Positions 1 to 6,406 of a stretch of DNA of 14,921 nucleotides are shown in pieces; position 1 is the first letter of the stretch; each line of letters opens with the position of its first letter. The DNA is from Anaerobacillus sp. (GTDB taxonomy: Bacteria; Bacillota; Bacilli; Bacillales; Anaerobacillaceae): assembly GCA_007118195.1 (NCBI GenBank), contig SKSA01000107.1:1-14921 (forward strand), written 5' to 3'. Under the pieces are notes generated by a model. It was not told the origin of the DNA and made no database searches. It was given only the letters and a program-made list of their open reading frames with translations. A program made the translations under genes and the position numbers.

Positions 1-121
1 AGGGACTGTCCCATAAGTGTCTGACACCATGTAGAACTTACTAAATATGGACGTATAAATTTATTATCCGTCTATATTTGGTGCCTAACGGTGTCTGACA
101 CTTTGTTTTGGGACAGCCCCT
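1..121. repeat. Fold-back (REP/MITE-like) palindromic element
   Basis: The two ends are imperfect inverted copies. Bases 1-28 pair with 90-121, and both carry the 11-base palindrome GTGTCTGACAC (17-27 and 91-101) and a GGGACAG-type outer arm. A second inverted pair lies inside: AAATATGGACG at 43-53 against CGTCTATATTT at 69-79, with one G-T wobble. The whole stretch could therefore fold into one long hairpin. No open frame is present. It resembles the dispersed short palindromic repeats common between Bacillaceae genes. The left edge coincides with the window start, so the element may extend further. Confidence 0.7.
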
Positions 122-203
122 TCCGCTTTTTATTTACTTTTCGTTCTTATCGATTGATATTAAATTATTAGGAGGAAGTTTGGTTTTTCCTGCTTTTAAA
201 TTA

Positions 204-232
204 TTGTAATTTTAAATTAAATTACATATAAG
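204..232 (+). promoter_or_regulatory. Candidate aroD promoter with a dyad in its spacer
   Basis: A possible sigma-A promoter has TTGTAA (204-209), a 17-base spacer and TATAAG (227-232). The spacer is almost filled by a perfect inverted repeat, TGTAATTT (205-212) and AAATTACA (219-226), separated by 6 bases. A dyad placed between -35 and -10 is typical of a repressor operator. The sequence is AT-rich, so chance is a real alternative, and I cannot name the regulator. Confidence 0.35.
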
Positions 233-295
233 GCTAAATGATGATGATTATATGTCAAATTAACGCCATCCCATAGATTTTCAATTGCTCTTAAT

Positions 296-331
296 CTCTA
301 ACTTTAGTACAATAAATTGTAAAAGTTAGAG
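296..331 (+). promoter_or_regulatory. Leader hairpin upstream of aroD
   Basis: CTCTAACTTT (296-305) pairs perfectly with AAAGTTAGAG (322-331). The pairing continues inward as TACAAT/ATTGTA after a 2-base bulge. It lies in the likely 5' leader, 41 bases before the aroD start, and a run of seven T follows at 348-354. It could be an attenuator, an RNA-stability element or an operator. It is not GC-rich enough to call a terminator with confidence. Confidence 0.4.
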
Positions 332-372
332 GCAGGTTTAGCAGTCATTTTTTTATTGTCTAGGAGGCTCTT

Positions 373-1131
373 ATGAAAACAACAGAACTTTTACAAAATG
401 AAAAACTCCCATATATATGTACCCCATTAGCTGGGAAGACTTTAAGTGAGGTCCTCAAAGAACTAGCATCAGTAGTGCCAAAAAAGCCAGATATTATTGA
501 GTGGCGAGTTGATTTTTTTGACAAAATTAACGAAACTAATGAAGTGTTAGCCGCACTTCAAGAAATAAACCAACATATAAATGGTATACCTCTTCTTTTT
601 ACGATTCGTTCAGAAAAAGAAGGTGGACAACCGATCCCGTTAAATGATAATCAAATGATTGAACTCCTTTGCGAAGTATGTAAAAGTAAATTTGTTCAGT
701 TCGTTGATGTTGAACTAGATAATCACGTTGAAAATATTCAACGAGTCCGTGATTTCACGAAAAAATATCAACAAATATTAGTGTTATCGCATCATAATTT
801 TCAATCGACTCCAAAAAAAGCTGATATTATCGACTTTTTATTAAAAATGGAAAAACAAGGTGCTGATGTAGCAAAAATTGCACTCATGCCTAAAAGCTAT
901 GCAGATGTCATTACTTTATTTGAAGCTACAAAAGAAGCTAGTAAAATAATTGAAATACCTTTAATAACCATTTCGATGGGAGATATCGGTGTGATGAGTA
1001 GAGTATTAGGTTGGCTTTACGGGTCTACTGTCACATTTGCGATCGGTGAAAAAAGCTCAGCTCCTGGGCAAATTTCGATTGAAACTCTTAAAGATATGAT
1101 TAAAACTGTAAAAGGTGAAAGAAAACTCTGA
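373..1131 (+). CDS. aroD: Type I 3-dehydroquinate dehydratase
   Basis: Catalyses dehydration of 3-dehydroquinate to 3-dehydroshikimate, step 3 of the cytoplasmic shikimate pathway, through a lysine Schiff base. The 252-residue length is normal for the type I (class I aldolase-fold) family. Visible active-site motifs are EWR (E43, R45), TIRS (R79), the LSHHNF segment (catalytic His about 141), AKIALMP (Schiff-base Lys168), MSR (R210) and the SSAPGQ loop (Q233). The ATG start has a strong AGGAGG seven bases upstream. The gene is followed 28 bases later by aroK, so the two are probably one operon. The unrelated type II (AroQ) enzyme is excluded by these motifs. B. subtilis calls the orthologue aroC. 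Confidence 0.95.
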   Translation: MKTTELLQNEKLPYICTPLAGKTLSEVLKELASVVPKKPDIIEWRVDFFDKINETNEVLAALQEINQHINGIPLLFTIRSEKEGGQPIPLNDNQMIELLCEVCKSKFVQFVDVELDNHVENIQRVRDFTKKYQQILVLSHHNFQSTPKKADIIDFLLKMEKQGADVAKIALMPKSYADVITLFEATKEASKIIEIPLITISMGDIGVMSRVLGWLYGSTVTFAIGEKSSAPGQISIETLKDMIKTVKGERKL

Positions 1132-1159
1132 CCCATCATATAGTTAGGACGTGTTAAAG

Positions 1160-1717
1160 ATGAACAATATTAAAATGTCACAACGAGAAAAAAGTATCGT
1201 TTTTATCGGCTTTATGGGGGCTGGTAAAACGACAGTTGGTCAACTTGTTGCTAAAAATTTATATCGCGATTTTATTGATATCGATCAAGAGATCGAAAAA
1301 GAATTTGGGATGCCAACGTCAGAAATTTTTAAAACGATTGGTGAGAAAGCTTTCCGTGAAAAAGAGAAAGCTGTGATTTCTGATTACTGCCAACAGAAGT
1401 TGAAAATTATTTCTGTCGGTGGCGGGGCCTTTTTACAAAAAGAAATTCGAGACATTTGTTTGTCGAACTGCATTGTTTTTTACCTCGATGTTTCTTGGGA
1501 ATCTTGGAAAGAACGACTAGATCTTTTAGTCGAAAGTCGCCCTGTTTTACAAGGTCGTACGCTGGAAGAAATCGAACAGCTTTTTAAAGAACGACAAGAA
1601 ATTTACTCTATCCACCATTCAAAGTTTAGTACCGATCACCTTGAGGCTGAGGAAATTGCTGATAACATTATCGAAACGTTAAAAATCTCATGGGATATTC
1701 ATGAGCCTAATAAATAA
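1160..1717 (+). CDS. aroK: Shikimate kinase
   Basis: Phosphorylates shikimate to shikimate 3-phosphate with ATP, in the same pathway as the preceding aroD. Diagnostic features are the P-loop GFMGAGKTTVG near the N-terminus, the DIDQEIE segment carrying the shikimate-binding Asp, FREKE with the substrate Arg, the VGGGAF loop, and the SRPVL lid region. The chosen ATG at 1160 gives 185 residues and lies about 10 bases after AGGA (1146-1149). A GTG at 1151 is in frame but only one base from that ribosome binding site, so it is unlikely. The C-terminus is slightly longer than in minimal shikimate kinases. No clear rho-independent terminator follows. Confidence 0.93.
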   Translation: MNNIKMSQREKSIVFIGFMGAGKTTVGQLVAKNLYRDFIDIDQEIEKEFGMPTSEIFKTIGEKAFREKEKAVISDYCQQKLKIISVGGGAFLQKEIRDICLSNCIVFYLDVSWESWKERLDLLVESRPVLQGRTLEEIEQLFKERQEIYSIHHSKFSTDHLEAEEIADNIIETLKISWDIHEPNK

Positions 1718-1768
1718 ATCGTTGCAATAGCAAAACAAAACATCACCCCAAAAGTTCCAGTAATCATT

Positions 1769-1810
1769 AAATATAAACCCTAGCGACGTTAAATGGGGAC
1801 GTCTATATTT
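1769..1810. repeat. Imperfect palindrome after aroK
   Basis: AAATATA (1769-1775) pairs with TATATTT (1804-1810), and GACGT (1785-1789) pairs with ACGTC (1799-1803) inside it. The right arm CGTCTATATTT (1800-1810) is identical to an 11-base arm of the fold-back element at 69-79, which suggests a shared repeat family. It has no T-run on either side, so it is not an ordinary terminator. Confidence 0.4.
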
Positions 1811-1856
1811 CACCGTTTTTCATCGCATCGTCACCCCTTTCTAGGCAAGATTAATG

Positions 1857-1886
1857 TAATATAAAGTTAAAATTAACTTAAAGGGG
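1857..1886 (+). promoter_or_regulatory. Candidate -10 and dyad upstream of the stress-protein gene
   Basis: A -10-like TAATAT (1857-1862) is followed directly by the dyad AAGTTAA (1864-1870) and TTAACTT (1873-1879), spaced by two bases. The ribosome binding site AAAGGGG (1880-1886) comes next. A dyad between -10 and the start codon would suit a repressor. I see no convincing sigma-B promoter (GTTT / GGGTAT), although the B. subtilis relative is sigma-B controlled. Confidence 0.35.
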
Positions 1887-1894
1887 TTGCGAAA

Positions 1895-2335
1895 ATGAAC
1901 GATCAAGCTGTTAAGGAAGAGGTTTTACGAATTTTAAGTGAGCATAGGGTGGGAACACTCTCAACAATGAAGGGTGACCAACCTTTCTCTCGTTACATGA
2001 TTTTCCGAAATGAAGAGTTCACACTTTATACGGTTTCAAGTAAAGCAACAGAAAAAGTGCAAGATATTTTGAACAATCACAAAGTACATATTTTGTTAGG
2101 GTTTGAAGGCGCGGGCGGTGGTTACGGAAAGCCGTACATTGATATGACCGCCGTTGCTACGATCCATGATGAGCAAGAATTAAAGGAGCGCTTTTGGCAC
2201 GATAATTTTCGTAAATACTTAGAAGGACCAGAAGATCCGAATTATATTGTCATTCGCTGTGAACCGCAGTCGATTCGCTTAATTAACCACCCTGATTTAG
2301 ATGGACCTACTCCTATTAACTTAACAGGAGTATGA
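1895..2335 (+). CDS. General stress protein 26 family, pyridoxamine-phosphate-oxidase-like flavin-binding protein
   Basis: A 146-residue single-domain protein of the FMN-binding split-barrel superfamily, resembling B. subtilis YdaG (general stress protein 26). The N-terminal part, RVGTLSTMKGDQPFSRYM, is the typical opening of the barrel. It is followed by the FTLYTVSSKATEKV strand/helix, the KVHILLGF strand and a C-terminal IVIRCEPQSIRLIN strand. Members bind FMN or F420-type flavins; the reaction is unknown for most, and I do not assign a substrate. The ATG has an AAAGGGG site 8 bases upstream. The gene is monocistronic: upstream aroK is 177 bases away and downstream genes converge on it. 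Confidence 0.85.
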   Translation: MNDQAVKEEVLRILSEHRVGTLSTMKGDQPFSRYMIFRNEEFTLYTVSSKATEKVQDILNNHKVHILLGFEGAGGGYGKPYIDMTAVATIHDEQELKERFWHDNFRKYLEGPEDPNYIVIRCEPQSIRLINHPDLDGPTPINLTGV

Positions 2336-2508
2336 TTGCCAACTAGAAAAGTCAATATTGCAAACTTCTAAAATCATTAGTACCCATCAAGTGATTGCAT
2401 GGTACATTTACTAATTCTTTCAGTGAAGATGGCCAATCTTCCAGTCACTTAAGGTCGACTACTGACTTTCCGCGCCAAAATATCACCAATAGAAAGTGGA
2501 CCAGCATG

Positions 2509-2544
2509 CAAAAAGGAGCCTAATCCAATGATTAAGCTCCTTTT
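2509..2544 (-). terminator. Rho-independent terminator of the first tetrahaem gene (possibly bidirectional)
   Basis: AAAAGGAGC-C-TAATC (2511-2525) pairs with GATTA-A-GCTCCTTTT (2530-2544), with a 4-base loop. On the minus strand the stem ends in CTCC followed by five T, fitting termination of the gene ending at 2620. The + strand reads CTCCTTTT, so it may also stop transcription from the stress-protein gene. It is nearly the same sequence as the terminator at 3373-3404. Confidence 0.8.
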
Positions 2545-2619
2545 GACATTTATTTATTTGTTTATTCCTCAACCGTCTTTTCATAGTCAAAGACGTCACT
2601 TTAGTTCATTCAAGGAATA

Positions 2620-3084
2620 TTAATTTGAATAATCTTTAAGATACCCATGGACTGACGCGCCATCGTGACAATCTGTACAAGAAAGGCCATTTTGCTCAAA
2701 CACCGCGTGTGATTGTATAGTAAGATCACTACGGTTAGTGCTATTTAAATTGTGACAAGAAAGACACTTTTCGTCTGTCACTTTAGCGTTAATAGCATCA
2801 TAATTGTTCGGGTCTTTTTTACCAGTAATCGTACTAATAGCTTTCGTAGTGCCTTTAACTTTATCTTCTATCAAGCCTCCACCATGACAGCTTATACATG
2901 AAACTTCAGAGTGAGGTCTAGCTTCAAAGTATTCGGTAAATTCTGGTGTATCATGACAACTTAAGCAAAAACTATCGTCCGATGTTGCTTTTACCCCCGA
3001 GTTCGTAACTACTGCTAACACGATGCCCACAAATACACTTCCTAAAATAATTAAAAATAATTTCTTATTCATCTTTTTTAACAT
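2620..3084 (-). CDS. Membrane-anchored tetrahaem cytochrome c, NapC/NirT/NrfH-like (copy 1)
   Basis: A 154-residue protein with a positively charged start, one N-terminal membrane helix (about residues 8-27) that should act as an anchor, and four CxxCH haem sites at C40-H44, C63-H67, C107-H111 and C136-H140. H58, H126 and H146 are candidate distal ligands. Small anchored tetrahaem proteins of the NapC/NirT/NrfH class oxidise menaquinol and pass electrons to a partner at the outer face of the membrane. That role is inferred here. It is about two-thirds identical to the next gene along the strand (3453-3920) and has its own promoter and terminator. The start is supported by GGGGG seven bases upstream and by alignment with the paralogue. 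Confidence 0.85.
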   Translation of the reverse strand: MLKKMNKKLFLIILGSVFVGIVLAVVTNSGVKATSDDSFCLSCHDTPEFTEYFEARPHSEVSCISCHGGGLIEDKVKGTTKAISTITGKKDPNNYDAINAKVTDEKCLSCHNLNSTNRSDLTIQSHAVFEQNGLSCTDCHDGASVHGYLKDYSN

Positions 3085-3138
3085 TTCTAGTCCCCCTCTT
3101 TTGGATGCTTTTCATATGCTCTTATTCCTAAAAATTTT

Positions 3139-3159
3139 ATTATAGTGAGTATTCACAAC
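3139..3159 (-). promoter_or_regulatory. Promoter of tetrahaem copy 1 with adjoining dyad
   Basis: On the minus strand a consensus -10 TATAAT (3144-3139) is immediately preceded by GTGA-N4-TCAC (3145-3156), itself inside TTGTGAAT (3159-3152). No good -35 sits at the right distance, which suggests activator dependence. TTGTGAAT resembles the TTTGTGAAT core reported for ResD targets in B. subtilis; an Fnr/Rex-type reading of the dyad is an alternative. The rest of the 3085-3452 gap contains the upstream terminator and otherwise nothing I recognise. Confidence 0.5.
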
Positions 3160-3372
3160 CAACATTGTTTCAATTTTCACCACATTTATTCTATAACTTT
3201 ACTATACTAGCTTTTTTATACCACATCAATGCTACACGCCTTAAATACAGACTTTCCCCTACAACAAATTAAAAGCCCTGACTAAGGGATATTAATTGTT
3301 ATGTAAATTTGCCGATGTGAACTGTCGAAAATTATGTATTTTTACTCACTAACTTACCAACTTTTACATAAG

Positions 3373-3404
3373 AAAAGGAGCTTAATCATCGGATTAAGCT
3401 CCTT
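3373..3404 (-). terminator. Rho-independent terminator of tetrahaem copy 2
   Basis: AAGGAGCTTAATC (3375-3387) pairs perfectly with GATTAAGCTCCTT (3392-3404), loop ATCG. On the minus strand the stem is followed by TTTTCTT. It closes the pentahaem/tetrahaem transcript, 48 bases beyond the stop of the gene ending at 3453. Stem and arrangement match the terminator at 2509-2544, showing that gene and terminator were duplicated together. Confidence 0.82.
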
Positions 3405-3452
3405 CAAACATTTCTACTAACTTTTGAGCACTTTTTTATTCAAACAAATTTA

Positions 3453-3920
3453 TTAATTTGAGTAATCTCTAAGGTAACCATGTATGGACGGACCATCATG
3501 ACAGTCTGTACAAGAAAGGTTGTTATCAGCATAAATTGCATGACCACTCAAGAACGCTTGACTACGATTGTCATTATTTAAATTATGGCAAGATAGACAC
3601 TTATCGTCCGATATTCCTTTAGAAACTAATTCGTCATAATTGTTCGGGTCTATTTGACCTACAAGTGTAGACAAAGCTTTCTTAGTACCTTCGATTTTAT
3701 CTTGAACCAAGCCTTTAGTATGACAATCTATACAAGAAACTTCAGCATGAGATCTAGCCTCAAATTGTTCTACGAACTCTGGTGCATTATGACAGCTTAA
3801 GCAAAAACCATCAGAGGATGTCGCTTTAACACCTTGATTTGTTACAACCGCAAACACGATCCCAACAAATACACTTGCTAAAATAATTAATGATAATTTC
3901 TTATTTATTTTCTTAAACAT
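3453..3920 (-). CDS. Membrane-anchored tetrahaem cytochrome c, NapC/NirT/NrfH-like (copy 2)
   Basis: A 155-residue paralogue of the protein encoded at 2620-3084, with the same plan: short charged N-terminus, one membrane helix (about residues 9-27) and four CxxCH sites at C40-H44, C63-H67, C108-H112 and C137-H141. Conserved blocks include FCLSCH, the PEF-E-FEAR segment with a following His, KCLSCHNLN and LSCTDCHDG; divergence is concentrated between haems 2 and 3. The likely role is menaquinol oxidation and electron delivery to the pentahaem lipoprotein encoded 100 bases upstream, with which it is probably cotranscribed. AAGGTGA precedes the ATG, and the leader resembles that of copy 1. A catalytic function of its own is unlikely. 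Confidence 0.85.
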   Translation of the reverse strand: MFKKINKKLSLIILASVFVGIVFAVVTNQGVKATSSDGFCLSCHNAPEFVEQFEARSHAEVSCIDCHTKGLVQDKIEGTKKALSTLVGQIDPNNYDELVSKGISDDKCLSCHNLNNDNRSQAFLSGHAIYADNNLSCTDCHDGPSIHGYLRDYSN

Positions 3921-4020
3921 TTGTAGTCACCTTCTTTTTTGGGATGATTTCAAGCAAATTATGTTATTTTCTCCGTTGCTAAAGAGCCCTCTAAAAGTAG
4001 TATTTTTTTATTTTTTATAA

Positions 4021-5070
4021 TTATTGAAGCTTCCATAAAGACTCTTGTAATAGAGACTTAGCATATTTTGGATTATGTGCTCCACCACTCTTGTCGCTAT
4101 AAACAAGATAGTAGTTGTACGCAGCCACATACGCTTCTTTACTTACCTTTTCAATATCAACAGCATTACCTTCAGCATCTGCAAACGGGAATGTTTGTCT
4201 AGACGTACCGATCGCCGCAGCTCCATCAACAGCAGCTACTGCTGCATCATGTAATTCTTCAAGTAACTCATCAAGTTCAGCTTGAAGATTACTACCTACT
4301 GAAAAATCAGAAGTATTCGAGTGGCATGAACCACAACTAGCGTCAATATCGGCTATATCCATACTAAAGTTATGTGAAACATACCCTTCCTCTGTTTCTG
4401 GCATGTGGCAGCCAACACACCCAAGTAGTTGATGACCAACAGAGTTTGCGTATTCTACATCGGGATACTCCATTCCACCGATACCAGAATATAACGCACC
4501 AGAATCATAATGTGGGTACGCTGTTGGTTGCCCTTCACCTGATGCCCACTGCTCATACATATCTACTGTATCTCTTCTACCATTATGACAAGAAATACAA
4601 AGTGCAGTTTCCTTACCTGCTTCATATGCCCCATCTACAAAAGGAACATACCCTTCTGTCACCCCAGTTAATAACATTTCTTGACCGACGCCAGTATGAC
4701 AAGTAGCACAATCCATTGTTGAAGGTAATTCAACTTCTTCACCTGCTTCTTCGTCAGCTTGTGGCGTATAAGGATTGTCAGATAAGTGTTGTAAAAATCC
4801 ATTTCCAGAGTGACAAGGCTGACAGCCGTCACGTCCTCCCGCTCTATTCAAGGCACCACCAGTACTTGCGTGCCCTGTTAGTGCCCATTCAGCACTAATT
4901 GCTTCTACTACAGCTATACTACTAATATCAGCTGGAGTCGTTAAATTTGTACCTAAAGATGCTGAAACATTATTATTTTCTTGTGGCGCTTCAGTTGTAG
5001 TCGTTTCACTACATGCCGTTAGAAAAAGCGCTACTATTAAAATTACTGCGATGGACCATAATTTTTTCAT
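4021..5070 (-). CDS. Pentahaem c-type cytochrome lipoprotein
   Basis: A 349-residue secreted lipoprotein. The signal peptide ends in the lipobox LTAC, so C20 should be lipidated and the protein held on the outer face of the cytoplasmic membrane. It has five CxxCH sites: C83-H87, C121-H125, C158-H162, C218-H222 and C246-H250. The C-terminal third is haem-free and helical (about 262-285). It ends in GGAHNPKYAKSLL, a motif reminiscent of the C-terminal His region of NrfA-type (cytochrome c552) and other multihaem proteins. No CxxCK is present and the length is well short of NrfA, so nitrite reduction cannot be claimed. The likely job is accepting electrons from the neighbouring tetrahaem proteins and passing them to an extracellular or surface acceptor. 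AAGGAGG lies seven bases before the ATG. Confidence 0.85.
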   Translation of the reverse strand: MKKLWSIAVILIVALFLTACSETTTTEAPQENNNVSASLGTNLTTPADISSIAVVEAISAEWALTGHASTGGALNRAGGRDGCQPCHSGNGFLQHLSDNPYTPQADEEAGEEVELPSTMDCATCHTGVGQEMLLTGVTEGYVPFVDGAYEAGKETALCISCHNGRRDTVDMYEQWASGEGQPTAYPHYDSGALYSGIGGMEYPDVEYANSVGHQLLGCVGCHMPETEEGYVSHNFSMDIADIDASCGSCHSNTSDFSVGSNLQAELDELLEELHDAAVAAVDGAAAIGTSRQTFPFADAEGNAVDIEKVSKEAYVAAYNYYLVYSDKSGGAHNPKYAKSLLQESLWKLQ

Positions 5071-5146
5071 TTTTTTCCTCCTTTTTTACAGTACCATTTT
5101 CATATTTTATAAAAATCGTATAAATTCTCTCTAATTTATTTATAAG

Positions 5147-5200
5147 ACTACTATACTATTTTACCCACAATAAATCACACTTTTTCACAAACTGTACACA
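5147..5200 (-). promoter_or_regulatory. Phased TGTG repeats and -10 upstream of the pentahaem gene (ResD-like sites)
   Basis: On the minus strand TGTG occurs at exact 10-base steps (complement CACA at 5186-5189, 5176-5179, 5166-5169), with a fourth copy 11 bases further upstream (5197-5200). The best copy reads TTTGTGAAA, close to the TTTGTGAAT core known for ResD. A -10-like TATAGT (5154-5149) follows at roughly one further turn, with no usable -35. This is the layout of tandem activator dimers on one DNA face. ResD control would fit anaerobic induction, but no resDE genes are in the window. The rest of the 5071-5443 gap is AT-rich leader plus the pxpC terminator. Confidence 0.55.
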
Positions 5201-5403
5201 TTTATTTTGAAAAACCTCCTTTTAATAAGGATGAATAATGGCTTTTAACTTTACTCTAAATAATATTGTGTAAAAAATGAAGATTTGTTACTTAATTGTG
5301 GAGTTGAACACCATTAGAAAATCTCGACTTATCATCAAGGTTTAAACACACTCCTTAGTCTTATAATTTCTACCCCATCACCTTCTAAACATTACTTATA
5401 GTG

Positions 5404-5444
5404 CAAAAAAAAGCAAAAAGCCCAACTTGAGTAGGCTTTTTGCT
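5404..5444 (-). terminator. Rho-independent terminator of the pxp operon
   Basis: AGCAAAAAGCC (5412-5422) pairs perfectly with GGCTTTTTGCT (5434-5444) around an 11-base loop. On the minus strand the stem is followed by a run of T interrupted only at the end. The stem touches the last base of the pxpC stop codon, so termination is immediate. Confidence 0.92.
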
Positions 5445-6406
5445 CATTTGATATTCGTAGCTACTTTTAATAGCTTCATGTTTTTTTCTTGTCTTCTATA
5501 TAACTGTTGGGCATCCTCAACTGATATTTGATCAAAGCAAATCTTTTCCCCAGGCATTTGTTGAACGAGTCGTGGAATGTCTGTGGTAATCACTGTACCT
5601 ATGCGTGTATACCCCCCTGATGTTTGGCGGTCTGCAAGAAGAATGATCGGCTGTCCACTTGCTGGAACTTGAATTGTACCAACGGTTATTGCATCAGAGA
5701 GGATGTCGGCGTCTCCTCGATGTTCAATTATTGGGCCAGAGAGTCGACACCCCATGCGATCGACTTCTCTCGTGATTTCATACGACTCACTAAAAAATGT
5801 CGCTAATCCTCGTTCTGTAAAAGCTCGCTCATCTGGACCAACAATGACCCGAAACGGCTGATCGTTCGCATAGTTAGGAATGATTTTGGGAGATAGGGCT
5901 CGCCCACTGAGCTGTTTGTAGTGACTTTTCATTTCACCGCTCGAAAGAATGTCCCCTTTTCGAACCGCTCTCCCGTCAATACCACCCATGCTTGCTTTTA
6001 AATAGGTCGCCTTACTCCCTAACACATTTTGGCTATTTATTCCACCTGATACCGCAATATACGCTCGCACACCTTCCACAGGTTTCCCAAACGATAATGT
6101 TTGACCTCTTTTTACATATGTTGATTTCCAAGGTTTCAGAGCTTTTCCGTCAATCGTTGCCGATAAATCGGCACCGGTAATCGCAATAACGGTGTCGTCA
6201 AGCAGTTGTAACACGGGTCCCATCATCGTCACTTCTAGTGTTGCAGCTGTTGATTCATTACCGACGAGTAAATTACCAAGACGGTGTGCAACACTATCCA
6301 TCGCCCCAGAAACAACAATCCCATACTGTTGATAGCCGACACGCCCAGTGTCTTGAATGGTTGTCAGAAGTCCTGATTTTTTTACTTTAAAAATAGCTTT
6401 CTTCAT
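5444..6406 (-). CDS. pxpC: 5-oxoprolinase subunit PxpC (AHS2/KipA-type carboxyltransferase domain)
   Basis: A 320-residue subunit of the three-part ATP-dependent 5-oxoprolinase that opens 5-oxoproline (pyroglutamate) to glutamate in the cytoplasm. Family signatures are TIQDTGRVGYQQYG at the start, SGAMD, LEVTMMGP, ITGADLSATI, VIVGPDERAF, and the C-terminal DAITVGTIQVPASGQPI followed by LLADRQTSGGYTRI. The ATG overlaps the pxpA stop by four bases (ATGA), indicating translational coupling. In B. subtilis the homologue KipA is best known as an antagonist of the KipI sporulation-kinase inhibitor; the enzyme role is the better general assignment. Confidence 0.93.
   Translation of the reverse strand: MKKAIFKVKKSGLLTTIQDTGRVGYQQYGIVVSGAMDSVAHRLGNLLVGNESTAATLEVTMMGPVLQLLDDTVIAITGADLSATIDGKALKPWKSTYVKRGQTLSFGKPVEGVRAYIAVSGGINSQNVLGSKATYLKASMGGIDGRAVRKGDILSSGEMKSHYKQLSGRALSPKIIPNYANDQPFRVIVGPDERAFTERGLATFFSESYEITREVDRMGCRLSGPIIEHRGDADILSDAITVGTIQVPASGQPIILLADRQTSGGYTRIGTVITTDIPRLVQQMPGEKICFDQISVEDAQQLYRRQEKNMKLLKVATNIK

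Noticed and set aside
2422..2449. Hairpin GAAGAT/ATCTTC after the stress-protein gene
   Set aside because: Short stem without a T-run on either strand; the strong stem at 2509-2544 serves as terminator.
4021..5070. Pentahaem protein as NrfA nitrite reductase
   Set aside because: It has five haems and a C-terminal HNP motif, but no CxxCK active-site haem and is more than 100 residues shorter than NrfA. I call only a pentahaem lipoprotein.
5174..5200. Eight-codon upstream frame (ATGTGTACA...) preceded by AAAAGGAGG on the minus strand
   Set aside because: The spacing is long (13 bases) and the frame falls upstream of and across the likely promoter boxes, so it is probably not transcribed.
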